Assembly: GCA_030268105.1 (NCBI GenBank)
Contig: BSDZ01000020.1
Location: forward strand, 512,001-576,000
Length of the DNA: 64,000 bases
Direction of reading: 5' to 3'
DNA from: Volvox africanus
Taxonomy: Eukaryota; Chlorophyta; Chlorophyceae; Chlamydomonadales; Volvocaceae
The notes under the pieces are model-generated. The model saw only the letters and a list, made by a program, of their open reading frames with translations, did not search any database and was not told the DNA's origin. The position numbers were made by a program, and so were the translations under genes. Positions 11,735-23,427 of this stretch are shown piece after piece. Numbering within the stretch: position 1 is the first letter of the stretch; each line of letters begins with the position of its first letter.

Positions 11735-11829
11735 TTTGGCATCAATGGGTCATCTGTGCGAGTCCGCTTTGTGTCGGGGATAGAGCGCTGTGCGGGTGCC
11801 GTCGACGGCACGCCCCCACACTTCCTGCT
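11735..11829. repeat. 95-bp direct repeat, copy 2, in gag of element C
   Basis: Identical to 11456-11550. Only this copy continues into normal gag sequence on its right side. Confidence 0.9.
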
Positions 11830-12846
11830 CTTAGCTGGGTCCGGGCTCGGACCTGCTCCTACTGACCCGTGGACACCTGAGCTAGCGCCCCCGCACGCCT
11901 TGCGTTGCCGGTTGCTGCGTCGCGTCGCGGCAGTAGGCGCGGGACGGGTAGCTCCAAGGTCCTGGTCGAGAGCCACAGCTTCCCCAAGCGGATCCTGCAC
12001 TTGCACAGCATTTGCACGAGGGGTAGACTTGACTTCTTCCTCACCGGCAAGGAGTCGTACCTCTGTACCCCTAGCAAATGTGACCAAGGCATCATATGAC
12101 TTTCACGGCACCCCAGACAAGTCAGTAGCGCACCACTTAGCCAAAAGTTTCGTCAGGCCTCGCTTAAACCAGAAGACACGCTCATTCTCGGTGAGGTCAG
12201 CGATGGGGGTCACTAGTGCTTCGAAGCGTGACTGGTACGCAGGCACGTTTTCACCCCGACGCATGTGATAGGTACCGGCTGCCAAAACCTTACGAGCCTC
12301 CACATCACGCGCTTGTACCTCAGTAGCGAACCGTGCAAGCAGAGCAGCAATCAACTCGTCAAAAGTATAGTCAATCCGGGCGGTGGTCCATTCGTGATAC
12401 CAGTTCTTTGCTGAGCCCTCGAGGGTGTTGCCAACGAAAAGACACCTGATACCATCATTATCTCCACCATGAACAGCCTGGAGGTACTTTTTGGCGTCAC
12501 ACACGTACGCACGAGTTGCATCGGCTATGCTAGGTCCTGGTGTCTTTTCACCCAGCGAGATCGTAAGCCTAGGAACGGGAATTGTCAATCTCATCACCTC
12601 AGGAATGGCAGCGTGCCCTTGCATTTGAGGTGATGGTAGAACCCGTGGACCAGCAGTGTTGTCCATATTCGTATTAACTGCTGAATGCGGCACAATTAAG
12701 TGAGCAGGGGTCTGAAGGACAAGAGGCTCTTGAGTGGCTCGCATGCCAACAGTCTCATGACCTCTATCCGGAGCTCTAGCAGCCACAACAAATTCGGGTT
12801 GGCTTGCTAAGCTAGTGAGAGGCGTATCGTCGCGTTCCGTAGACAT

Positions 12847-13712
12847 GGGACACGAAGCAATACCCTAGGCTTGCGTAAAAGAAGACGACTTCTATCACAA
12901 GAGCAAGAGTACAAAATGATTCGGTGGGCCTACCGACAGTACTCTTGAGAAGATTCAGCAAACTCAGCAAGTACCTGCCCAGCTGAGTCCTGATCTCCGT
13001 AGTTTGGGCGATAAGAGTCACCAACTGGCCCAGACGAAAGCCTGTCTCAGTCGTCGTGGCAAGCAATGCCAGAGTGCTGAGATTACCTGCGACTCAGAGC
13101 GTACACTTACACAACAAGTGCAGCAATTTAGACAAAATCAATCAAACGATTACAAACCGGAAGCAGCGGCGTCCAAAACGGTGCGGCCTAGATCTTTGGC
13201 GAAAGTGTCTAGTGGTCCTCGTGGCTCGTCGCTGGTACTCGCCATAGAAAGAACCTACTTCCGATTTGACACAAAGAGACAGTTAGGCAACGAACCTGTC
13301 TTGCTACCAATTTGTTGTACCTCTTCTTTGAGTTTGCTCATAAGTATCTGTGCGTCTGGGGACTTGAGATACCGATGCACGAGCACTTGCAAGTACAGCA
13401 AGGCACACGAGAGCAAACAGACACAGCGGAAGACTTCAAGGCAAGAAGAGATATAACTTACAATCTTACAGACAGAAGCGATGCAATGGATGTAATCGCC
13501 ATCAGCGCCGGAAGCAAGCAGTCATCACGCAGTGGTGATAAGCGAAGTTCAGGCTTAGCTCAGGCTAAGTAGGATAGCAATTAGCAAGAAGAGTGTTGAA
13601 CACACGAGTGTTCTCTGGTATTGGAATCTCCCGCTTACTTAGCCGTCCTCACATCTGTTATACTCGCAGCATCGTTACGCCGTACAATTCACACAAGGAG
13701 GCCGATCCTAAG
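12847..13712 (-). other. 5' leader of element C
   Basis: Aligns throughout with the leaders of A and B with more substitutions. No gene seen. Confidence 0.55.
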
Positions 13713-13785
13713 TGTGACAACCCTACTGCGTAGAGGCGATGTTCATGTATAACAACCGATAAGCCTTTCCGGCATTTGCATGATC
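13713..13785 (-). repeat. Truncated 5' LTR of element C
   Basis: About 70 bp next to the leader match the inner end of the other LTRs (TGTGACAACCCTACTGCG on the plus strand). The match is lost near 13,782-13,785, so the outer 350 bp are missing. Confidence 0.75.
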
Positions 13786-13847
13786 CAATGCGATTCATCC
13801 AATTCGCTGGTGCATGTAGGCGGGTATGACAGAGATACAACAAACAT

Positions 13848-14170
13848 GGTCCTACAGTGGGTGCCCTGGTGGACCTGGGTCCTACAGTGGGTGCCCTGGT
13901 GGACCTGGGTCCTACAGTGGGTGCCCTGGTGGACCTGGGTCCTACAGTGGGTGGCCTGGTGGACCTGGGTCCTACAGTGGGTGGCCTGGTGGACCTGGGT
14001 CCTACAGTGGGTGGCCTGGTGGACCTGGGTCCTACAGTGGGTGGCCTGGTGGACCTGGGTCCTACAGTGGGTGCCCTGGTGGACCTGGATCCTTCAGTGG
14101 GTGCCCTGGTGGACCTGGGTCCTACAGTGGGTGCCCTGGTGGACCTGGGTCCTACAGTGGGTGCCCTGGT
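13848..14170. repeat. 30-bp minisatellite, about 10.7 copies
   Basis: Unit about CCTACAGTGGGTGCCCTGG plus TGGACCTGGGT. Copies fall in runs: the first three and the last few carry GTGCCC, while four in the middle carry GTGGCC. As 30 is a multiple of three and the unit has no stop, several frames stay open on both strands. I do not take these as genes. Confidence 0.9.
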
Positions 14171-14510
14171 GAACTTTATCAGGCATGGCATCGTGAAAAG
14201 CAAGCGCGCAGCGCAGGCAAGCAGGGGGGGAAAGCACGCCAGGCACCCTGATGGGACAACGCAAGCTAACGGACGTAGCAAGCTAGATGGATAGATCTCA
14301 TCAATCAAGTCGATAGCTATCTAGCCGGGCAGCTAGATACCTCCCCCCTCCCTTTCTCTCTATATATCTAGCTATCTAGCAAGCTAGGTGATACAATGGG
14401 TCGGGTTCTGCGTGGGTCTGTGCAGTTTTCATTCCTTGACATGGGATTAAAAAATACAACACTGCCTTTATATCAATTGCCTACATCATATACATCCTCC
14501 TATATATGGA
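14171..14510. other. Spacer, probably including a remnant of ITS1
   Basis: Low-complexity TAGCTAG-rich stretch (14,280-14,390), then AT-rich sequence leading into the 5.8S remnant. The last 100 bp sit where ITS1 would be, but ITS1 cannot be recognised by sequence. Confidence 0.4.
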
Positions 14511-14675
14511 CAACTCTCAACAACGGATGTCTTGGCTCTTAGACCAATGAAGAACGCAGCCGAAATTGCAGAAGTGTAAATTGCAGATTTACGTGAATCA
14601 TCAAATCTTTGAACGCAAATCACGCTTAAGGCTTTGGCCAAGAGCATGTCTGCCTCAACGTCGGGTTGTCCTTCA
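14511..14675 (+). pseudogene. 5.8S rRNA remnant
   Basis: Starts CAACTCTCAACAACGGAT and keeps GATGAAGAACGCAGC-like, AATCTTTGAACGCA and AAGAGCATGTCTGCCTC blocks of 5.8S. Many differences are C-to-T or G-to-A, often at former CpG (TCGAATC read as TCAAATC; TTCGGCC as TTTGGCC). The central ATACG block is lost. Not a working copy. Confidence 0.8.
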
Positions 14676-14997
14676 TGAAATGGAAGAAGAGCTCTCTGCT
14701 CTGTTCTTCGTCACGTGGATATGGCTATCCCAGCCCCGTAGCCCGACACATACATTACTTTTTATATGATGGATGGGGGGTGCACAGCTGGGTTCGCTGA
14801 AGCGAAGATGCTAAACAGTGGACCACTCAACAGGTCTCTTGTAGGCAGTATAGGCAAAAGAAACATTACGGAATATGAATAGTGGATGACTTGCCCCACT
14901 GCGTTCGGCACACAATAAGCAGGATACCTATATATGTATATATACCCAACACATGTGTATATATTTTCTAATGTTTATTATCAAGAGAACTCAATCC
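14676..14997 (+). other. ITS2 remnant
   Basis: Lies between recognisable 5.8S and 28S sequence on the plus strand. About 320 bp, AT-rich towards its end. Confidence 0.65.
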
Positions 14998-15170
14998 TCG
15001 ACCTGAGCTCAGACAAGAGTACCCGCTGAACTTAAGCATATTGTTAAGCAGTGGTCAGGATTCCCCTAGTAACGGCGAGCGAACCGGGGATAGTCCAGCT
15101 TGGAAATCTCCCTTTGTATAATTGTAGTCTATCAAAGCTTCCTCATGATCTGGCGGAATCCAAATTGGAC
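14998..15170 (+). pseudogene. 28S rRNA 5' end remnant
   Basis: Keeps CGACCTGAGCTCAGACAAG, ACCCGCTGAACTTAAGCAT and ATTCCCCTAGTAACGGCGAG of the 28S start. The stretch between AAGCATAT and GGATTCCCC is shortened and altered, and similarity ends near 15,140-15,170. Partial and decayed. Confidence 0.8.
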
Positions 15171-15227
15171 TAGCCAGTTACCGTAACTTACCTACGTAGA
15201 TAAAAACAAATTTACGGTGTAAGGGTG

Positions 15228-15365
15228 TTACATTGTGGGCGACTAGCCCTGAAAAGACAAGCACCAGGGGCCCTGTCTGGGCCGAACCATAGCGCTTGGC
15301 TTTGTCTGTCTGTCCCGCCGCGTGCTCCTCCCCTCGCTCGAGCCACACAAGCCTCTAGCCTGGCG
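15228..15365 (+). repeat. Dispersed repeat, copy 1
   Basis: Shares with 28,139-28,319 the blocks TTACAyTGTGGGCGACT, GGGGCCCTG, GGsCyGAACCAyAGCGC, TCTGTCyyGCCGyGyGyTCC and AGCCTCTmGCCTGGCG. It lies in what should be an intron of the truncated gene. Confidence 0.7.
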
Positions 15366-15408
15366 GTGTGTGGTTACCTAATTAGGTAATCGACTTTCAC
15401 TGGCCCAC

Positions 15409-17582
15409 CTAGGGATGAAGTCTGTTGTGAGGAAGCAGTCCAACTTTGGGCCAGAGCAGTCAACGTTCGCGATTTGAAGCCAAGCCTTCCGGTCCCTTAA
15501 GAGGAGGTACGGGTACATCGTGGCGTTATAACGAACCTCCTGTGCGTCCATTAACATGTTTGTGGGTATTTGTGGGCTTTCTGGAAAAGAGAAATAAGGG
15601 AAAGTAGCTCTATTATTTGCTGTGACAAACAGGAAAATGCGTGCGCACGCACGTACTGTACCTTGACAAAAAACTCAATATTAGTTGGCTTGGACATATA
15701 GTTTACCACTTGAACCATGCGCTCAACGTATGATGGCGCCATTTTGTACTTGTACGGCCCTGTACCGTTTCCGTCTTTGTACAGCATTACGTGAAATACC
15801 AATCCTACCAAAACCTTCGGCATGACTGCGGGAGGCTGCGCATTAAAGCCCGCTGGCGGCGGGAGATAAAATGAATTGCCGTGGGGTACGGCAAGCAGGG
15901 CCTTACGGAGATGAAGGCTTCCGTCGGCGCCGTCGTCATGACCGGCGCCGCGGGAACCAAAGCTGTATCCCTGTTCCAAGCTTTCTGCGGCGGGAGTAAT
16001 CCCTTGCTGCTGACTAAGAACCCGTCGACGACCGCTAGCATTACTGATACCACCACCGCCACCGCTAGCCGGCATTTTAGGAGATCCATGTAGCCTTTCC
16101 TTTGCAAGGTGCTGCAAATCCTGCAGATGCTCATGAAGCTGCTTTAGGGCAGACGAAATGCGAGGCACCAGAGCAGCGAACTCCGAGACGCCCAGTCCAC
16201 ACTGCTCCGAAACCGTCGTACTGGCGAGGACTAAGTCCCCTTGACCCGTAAGAAGGGCGTCGAGGACTGCCGCCGAGAAATTAGTGTCGGAGATGGCGGA
16301 GGAGTCGGGCCAGAGGGCGGTGGCATTCGGCTGGCCGGTGATGTGTTGCGGGCTGAGGGGGATGTGGTGACGAACCCACGTGAAAACGGATTTAAAGGCT
16401 GTATACAGCGTGTACTGGCAAGCGGCCTGCAGACGGAGGTGATAGTGGTGAAGGAAGAGGAAGGCGAAGAAAGCGTTGTCTGTATGAGAAAGTGCAATTA
16501 AATGTGCCTCGCACTTAGTTGCGCCTTTTGGAGAGACGAAAGACAAGAAGAATGTGAGGCAGCGAGAGTGTGAGATAGAAGGCAGTTCGCGTATGCGCCA
16601 AGCAGCGATGATGGGAACGTGTGCGATGACAAAATGGGAACCGGGGATAACATAAATATTGACATGAAAGCGATGATGTCTCGTATTAGGAGCACAATTT
16701 TCAGTTTATCTATCTCTGAGACAAAGCAGCTGTTTGACTCGCAATACTACTTGCTCATACAGCACATCAGATACCATGACACAACCGCGCACATAACACC
16801 GGTACCAGTACCTTCATCCGTGCAGTGCCGTACAGGCTCAATGAAATGTTGTGCAACTGGTCCAATAGTGCCGACCTGCACAACCCTGGCTGAGAAGTAA
16901 AAGCTCGAAGTACGTTCGGTCTCAAGTACGCAAGTAAGCCTCCGGAGGAACCTACGTATGCACGTACGAGAAGAACGTACGGCGGTACAGGGTGCAGATG
17001 CAACGAGCGTTAAATTCAACTGCTCGGCTGGCATGCGCAAGACAAACCTATAACAACTCCATTCAGAGGCAGCAGCAGCAGCGGCAACAGATGATGATGA
17101 TGATGATGGTACAGTCCACACGTAACCCTTAATTCGTCCTCGATCACATCCTCGCTTATAAATGGTGAGTCTATCTTCCAGCGCAGCCTTACGCTGACAT
17201 CTTCTTCTACCTGACAGCAGTTGGCTTTCGCCATCCGGACAAGAATAAGACAAGTACGTGAACCTCTACATCCATCTAACATGCGGAGTATTCGTTGCTG
17301 TGCTCGCTGCCCTTTCCAGCCCTGCCCCAGCTAGCTACCCACCTTCCACCTCAGACAACGGCGTTGCGGCGGCGAGTAAGAGGTAGGCGACTGATGAGAT
17401 ACCGGTCGCCTGGTCGATCAACAACTGAGCATCATAGCTGCTCAGGGACTCAGCGTCGCTTTCATAGATTCGGGTTCGATTGGGCCGTCGCAGCGGTGAT
17501 GGCGCTGCTGCTGGGTAACCCGCTAGAAAAGGCGCTGCAACTTTGGCTGTTGATGCCCCTTCGTCTACTGCTGCCACCGCCG
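15409..17582 (-). pseudogene. 5' part of a probable secreted protein gene, truncated; possibly metallopeptidase-like
   Basis: Four exons join in phase: 17582-17350, 16889-16812, 16426-15662 and 15539-15409, each bounded by AG and GT. The third encodes a Cys-containing segment (AACQYTLYTAF), a low-complexity linker with RRRVLS, then PKVLVGLVFHVMLY. It joins to the fourth as NIEFFVK-EVRYNATMYP. That layout recalls the N-terminal prodomain-to-catalytic transition of M43/pappalysin-like secreted peptidases, but no HExxH exon is present before the rDNA remnant, so the family is a guess. The true start exon is not identified. The 3' part is missing, apparently lost where the rDNA and repeat block joined. 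Confidence 0.4.
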
Positions 17583-20500
17583 CTGGGACGGAGGCGGGGG
17601 TGGGGATGGGATGGGATGAGTAGCTAGGGTACGTCACGGTAGGGTAATGTAGGGTCGAGTAATGTAAAGGTTAGGTAGGGTTACATTGGCGTGGGGCAGG
17701 GTTCATGCTAAATTAACCTCAGTAAGCCCATTTTGTCCGGTCATGGGACCGGAGGTGCATGGATTAATTTCATCAATCGCTGGCAGGACTTATTGGTGGG
17801 AAACATATGCATTATGTTATAATGTGCAGTACAACAAAATTACGTCCAACGATCAGCCATGCCCGACAGTGAAAGGGCATGAATATTTGTGGACGTGTAA
17901 TCTAGGTAGCACTGGAGAGGAGGCGGAGATGTTGATCATGCATGAATGGTAGCGGGACCGGAAGCGGCATGGGATGGCACCCTCGGGTGCGGAATTGGGA
18001 TACAATATTGGTGTGGAGATTGAGCCCAGTAGTGGTAGAGCAGTATGCGATAACTTTGAGCTAACTAGGCAGCTACAGCCCAATGATTGAAGTAGAGCGA
18101 ACCTACCCCCAGGACGTATGGTCGTACACTGAAGACGAACATTTAGGCCAGTTTAGGATTTTAGAGTTTCGTCACTTACCAGGTACATCAAATTTATTTC
18201 CAAGTTGTCTGAGTGCGCGTGACATTCGCCGTTGCCCGACAGCATGGACGCCCGACGCAGTTAGGACAAGGTTTGCAAATAGTATAATAAAACATTTGAA
18301 CATGTTTCGAAACATAATTGCTGCAAAGGTAGACAACGTAGCCGTATGCGTTTTGGTAATCAAGTTGGTATTATTCACGCGATCTTCATATTCATTATAA
18401 TAGACAGTAATGAACTTATGAGCAGGAAAGCAGGAAAGCTAGAATTTCAAGATGGTTTTGTATGTCAGTGCGCATTTCTATGATCGGCGAGCCTGACCAA
18501 GTCCAATCGTACGGCACGACGTTACACGGTCGCCCTGAAATATGCAAATTGTATTCATTTAGAAAGAATTTTATGACTTAGAAATTTATTTTGTGTTTAA
18601 TTTGACAAGATTTTTATTTTGTCATTGACCATTGAGGTTACAGAACAACTGACAGCGCATATTGGAAACCAAAAGGATATCTTGACGAGGTAGCTCATTC
18701 AAATTTTGTGTCGATACTGCCAATGTAAATGTAACGAAATTTATTGCTAATCATTATGTTATGACCGTCCACTAACCCCACAGCTTTACCCTAAGTCCCT
18801 AACTCCCATTCGCTAGTCGAATTATATATAAAGCTTTCCTATTTTTAAAAAGTGATAATACAGTGTTCGATTTTACATATGCCTCAATAAATTTTTACTT
18901 CTTACAATTGCTAGCTGGGTGCACACATACAGTTTTAGACAGTTGCGCGGCGAAGCACGAAAAAAATATAACGACGCGCCACAGACTACATTCACATTCA
19001 ACCTTCGAAAGAAATTCCAGTTTTACAAGTCTGGTATTTTTAATGTATGATCATCATGAACCATTGCAATTTTGGAGGCATCATGCGTTCATTCGCGTTT
19101 GATTACCGTATCTGTACCGTACGATTGTACCGCTTAGCAAGTGAAGGATTGTCCCTGCAAAAAAGATGCCGAGACAAAGCGACATCGTCAATGCTGTCTT
19201 CGTGAGTGCGTTAATGTAGGTCTTTGAAACGTACACGTGATGGATGCGGTTAGGATACATATCGCTGCTATTCAGGCGGGAACCTCCACATAACGACCAT
19301 GAAAGTCTGTCTGTCTCCCTGACCTGCGTGCACAACTGGCCGTCCTCCAACACCAACAGGGGCACGAAGGGACAAGAACAGAGAATCGCATGACATCGCA
19401 CCAACGAACGCAAACTAGATCTCAAAATGTTATTATAGTGTATGTTATTTAATTATATACATCAAGCATGCTTGGGTGGAACACGGCGGTACATACATGC
19501 ATGATCATCTACCCGTGCGGCTGTATGGGTGGTATTGGTGGTACATCTTCCACCCATACATTTTCACTCTACCAATGTCGTCTGATGGGCATCCTCCTTG
19601 GCCTCATGCCTCCTTGGCCATATGCATTCTAATGGCTGCATGCTGCCCATCAGATGAAGATTGTAATCCTACGGCTACACTGGTGTAACCCGAACGCGGT
19701 TCTAATGCACAACGGACCCGCAGATAGCACGCAGTCACATGCAGTTTATACCACCTAGTATACCTCAAAAAAGGCCATATATCTTACGATGAAGTACTTA
19801 ACTTCCGTCACGCTCGGGGGCCGGGGGTCATCATTCATGCTTCTGAGGTGTCGAGAATTCCCACCCGCTATGCGGCCAATGGATGGACGACCATTCAAAG
19901 GAAGGGCGCAGCGGGAGTGTTGTCACTACGACAGCGGATTAAAGCCTTAAATTCGCGTTAGGCTGCTTGTGGCTGCGTTGCATGCGTTAGGGTGGGCTAG
20001 GGTTTGAAGACGGGTTTTTCAAGCGGAGTATTAGTTTATCTTATCTTCTGTCGCTTGTTGCTAGGAGCGTCTCGAGGGGGCGGGTTATCAAATGACAGTG
20101 ATCAGGTGATGACATTGTATCAGTTGGGATCTACAACTATGCGTTTTAGCAACAATCGCGATATTAGAGCGGTACACGGCAGTACACTAGCAAGATTTTT
20201 CCCGGTCGGAAGGTAATTTCGGGTCGGAAGGCAATTTCTGCATATCCGTGCATCTATCTTTCTGCTGATTACCTGGGATAACTACTCCTATTATTCCATA
20301 CAATTGCTATTTATTGACGTGGCTTCGCTTGCATTACCGACAGCTGCTATCTACCAACCCGCGCTCGTCCAATCTGTAGTGCTATACGTGAGACAATTTG
20401 TACCAACTCCGGACCGACCTATTAAACCTTCTTTGGAATATCGGATACTATGTAACGAGTACTTTCTCGTGGTAACGTCAGGCTTCATTGTGTCCGGTAG

Positions 20501-23427
20501 TCTACATGCTAACTATTGTATTGTAAAATAACTAATAAAACTATGCACCCGCATAATAGCACGAGCGTTGGCACCTTTTACGTAAACCCACTGTTAGGAT
20601 ATTCTGTCATACATCTTCAATCGTAATATATGTTCATTACTTGAACGCATTGTCAGGACCGTACTGCGTCTGAATTTTCAAATGTGAAGGGTCTTATGTA
20701 CGACCTTTCACCAAGTCGCTATTTATTTCCCGAATCATTATCTGCTTGCAACATCTATTGTTCGCCCAGACTTCGGAGTATCTATGTGGCAAGAGGCATA
20801 GTGTCAGCTCGCTTGTCCAGCGTTGTGTTGAACTGGACCTATATATAATGGACTGACGAACATTTAAAAGGCATAATGGGACCCAGGCCTTTTCACCATT
20901 CACTTACATCGTTCCATTGATATACTGGTATGAAAATGATCTATATTTTAAATTGTTGTTTATTATGTCGTGACTTTGCTTCCGAGGCTCTCTCCGCTCA
21001 CTGTGAGTGTATGCACTCTTACTTTACTTGCCTGCTGGATGGTGCTGTCCACATCCAAGCATTGCCGAGAACCACGCACACTGATTTGGAGACATCAAAG
21101 AGGAAGCAAGCGGCTGATCAACCGCGGCTATTACTGCTTGTTTCGTTTGTCTCCACGCCGGACTCACTCCAAGGAACCAACTTTAACTCGCAGACTACAT
21201 GCGACCAACGGTTCAAGCCTATCTAGCTAGCTATTAACCTGGAATGCCACCCATATATATTGTCCCACATCCGATTTTACCCAGGTACGGACGATTTGCA
21301 TCCCCAATTTTGCATCCTTAAATACCTCGCGCGCTCTGCTACCTGTACTTACAACGATGCCTCAGAAAATCGGTGGCATGTGCAATACGCAGCAGTGTAC
21401 TATTTAACCAGTTGTATGATGGCCAGCTATATGCTGCCACACAGCTGGTGCTCCTATCCAACTAATGTCTCAAATGCATGTGCCGGTGTGGACCCTTATT
21501 CAGGACTTCCCCAAATACAATGATGATGTATGTATGTCATTACTGTAATAGCTGAATGAATGGCTTATGCCGTCAGACGCAGACACAAACACAAACACAA
21601 ATATTTGCCATACATTTAGCCATCCCTGTGCAGCCCTCATCATGCATCCAAATTGCATTTGTTGCAATATCGACTCCAAAACGTACCAAAAAAAGCGAGT
21701 TCCTCGAAATGTAAGATGAATACATGAGGAGCGGAACATGAATACAACACTTTATATTAACATATACCTAACACACACAATCTCTCAAACCCAGCCAATC
21801 AAAAACACAGAAACCGAAACAGCAAGCAACACACACATGCATGATCATCCAGACTTTCTGTGGAAAACGCCGTACAATACGACACATGCAAACTGAACCA
21901 AGGTGGTCACCATATCAGCACTTAGAGGGGCAGGCCTTCTTCGGCGGCGAATACTACGGAAAGGCAACACATCAATGACTGGCAATCTTAGGCATCCATG
22001 GCATGTACAGAATCCTACCACTCAAGTCCAACTTTGGTGCATGCTTTCATAATTAGCAGTACGCGTTCACACACACACATCACACATACCACCACCACCA
22101 ACAACAACAATACTGTTGCAGTAATTCACATCTTCGGTACCGTGATTACCTGGGCGTTGCTTGCACACGAGCTGCCCTCCCGCACACGTCATCACTTTGC
22201 CTAGTTCAAGCGTGGGACAGGATTTTCCTCATCATCAGTCTAGCTCATGGATGCATGGTGCACAAGTCGTGTGATGAGATGTATTTGTGCTGCACAAAAC
22301 TACACTCGTCCAGGCAGATTTCCAGAAATAAAGGCATGCATGCAGTTCATCATCAAGCAACATCGCTTGATCAATTTGGTTTTAACGTGTGCCTGCTGGG
22401 TGCGTGGGTGGATAAACGGACCTGCTGAAATAGTACCAAGCCTTCGATGTTTTATAACGTTATCATTTGGATGCACACGGATGTTTATACGCATGTGATG
22501 TTTGGTAGAATTAGAGTCGACTAGCTAAATAAACAAATGCCTCAGCAAGGCGTCTATCTTAGACTTGAAAACAACAGAGTTCAGACATCAATAACCATTC
22601 GCCAGAGGAAGCATACAGAGGACGAGCGAGAGATTGCTTTTCTACCCCCCAGGAAACAAAGCGACATCCATGCATCCAGCAGCCACCAGATAGATAAACT
22701 CCAGCAGTAACGATCCACCCACAATGTGTTGTATCTCTGTATCTCTGTATAATATCTACCAAACAGTTAAGGCCCGATTGTAAGATGTCCAGTTTCATGA
22801 TCATCCCGGATATTCGCCGTAGGTACCCCCAGAATATTACGCACTATGCATGGACCAAATTTTACTTTCGAGGAAAATGCACTAATTATAATACACAATT
22901 GCAGTATATTGGAAGCCCAAGGAGAAAGGAAACAGGCCGGTCGATAGATTAAGTAATCTTGATGATTGCTTTTAAAGCTGTGCAAGGCCCCCCCCTGCAA
23001 TTTAGTTTTGAGATAACAAGATGTCGCCAGCAGTACATACAGCAAGGACAAATCTACATATCACCATGCAGGCTTGCATGATTACCTACATACCTAGCGA
23101 ATTGCAGTCTGCAATAATGTACGAACACTAGACTTGGGATCGATCGGTTAGTACACATATACCATATATCGTGTCTGGAGGTAGTAGGCCGAGTTTACGT
23201 ATGTATATGCATGCATGTTGAATTGATAAACGTAGCTGATAAAAAAGATATTACTTAGCAACAGTCAGAGCTAGCTCTTTAACTTGCTCTGCCTGCTGCC
23301 ATGCATACGTTTGGAGTACCTAAGTAGGTAAAAGGGATAGATGTGGATGGCTTATGGTGGCACCGACCACGCACTGTCAACAGCAGCTTGATACATATCT
23401 GCGAAAACAAAACTCCATTCACTTTCT
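17583..23427. other. Intergenic stretch without a supportable gene
   Basis: About 5.8 kb with lower GC than the gene to its right. Short frames show no family motif or splice-consistent chain. Two 11-bp inverted repeats lie at 19,522-19,560 and 19,581-19,654. Simple CA/CAC/CAA runs lie near 22,065-22,110. The right end should contain the 3' UTR of the giant minus-strand gene. Confidence 0.5.

Larger units (their letters stand above)
11332..12846 (-). pseudogene. Gag of element C, broken
   Basis: Recognisable Gag core and the same zinc knuckle at the 3' end. An in-frame TGA lies at 12,103-12,105 in a spot where A and B read on. Further on, a 95-bp stretch is duplicated around 184 bp of foreign sequence, which breaks the basic region before the zinc knuckle. 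Divergence from A and B is clearly larger than A from B. Confidence 0.8.
8396..13785 (-). mobile_element. LTR retrotransposon element C, decayed, interrupted in integrase by element B
   Basis: Oldest of the three by decay. The order is truncated 5' LTR (13713-13785), leader, broken gag, broken pol, and integrase up to GLLQPLP, where B's LTR starts. Gag has an in-frame stop and a duplication with a 184-bp insert. Pol has a stop before the protease, a 2-bp deletion and a further nonsense codon. It cannot move by its own proteins. Confidence 0.8.

Noticed and set aside
1..13600. Many plus-strand frames across the retrotransposons
   Set aside because: They are shadows of gag and pol on the minus strand and recur only because the copies are similar.
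13780..14294. Collagen-like protein from the minisatellite
   Set aside because: All three plus frames and one minus frame are open because of the 30-bp unit; no splice or start context.
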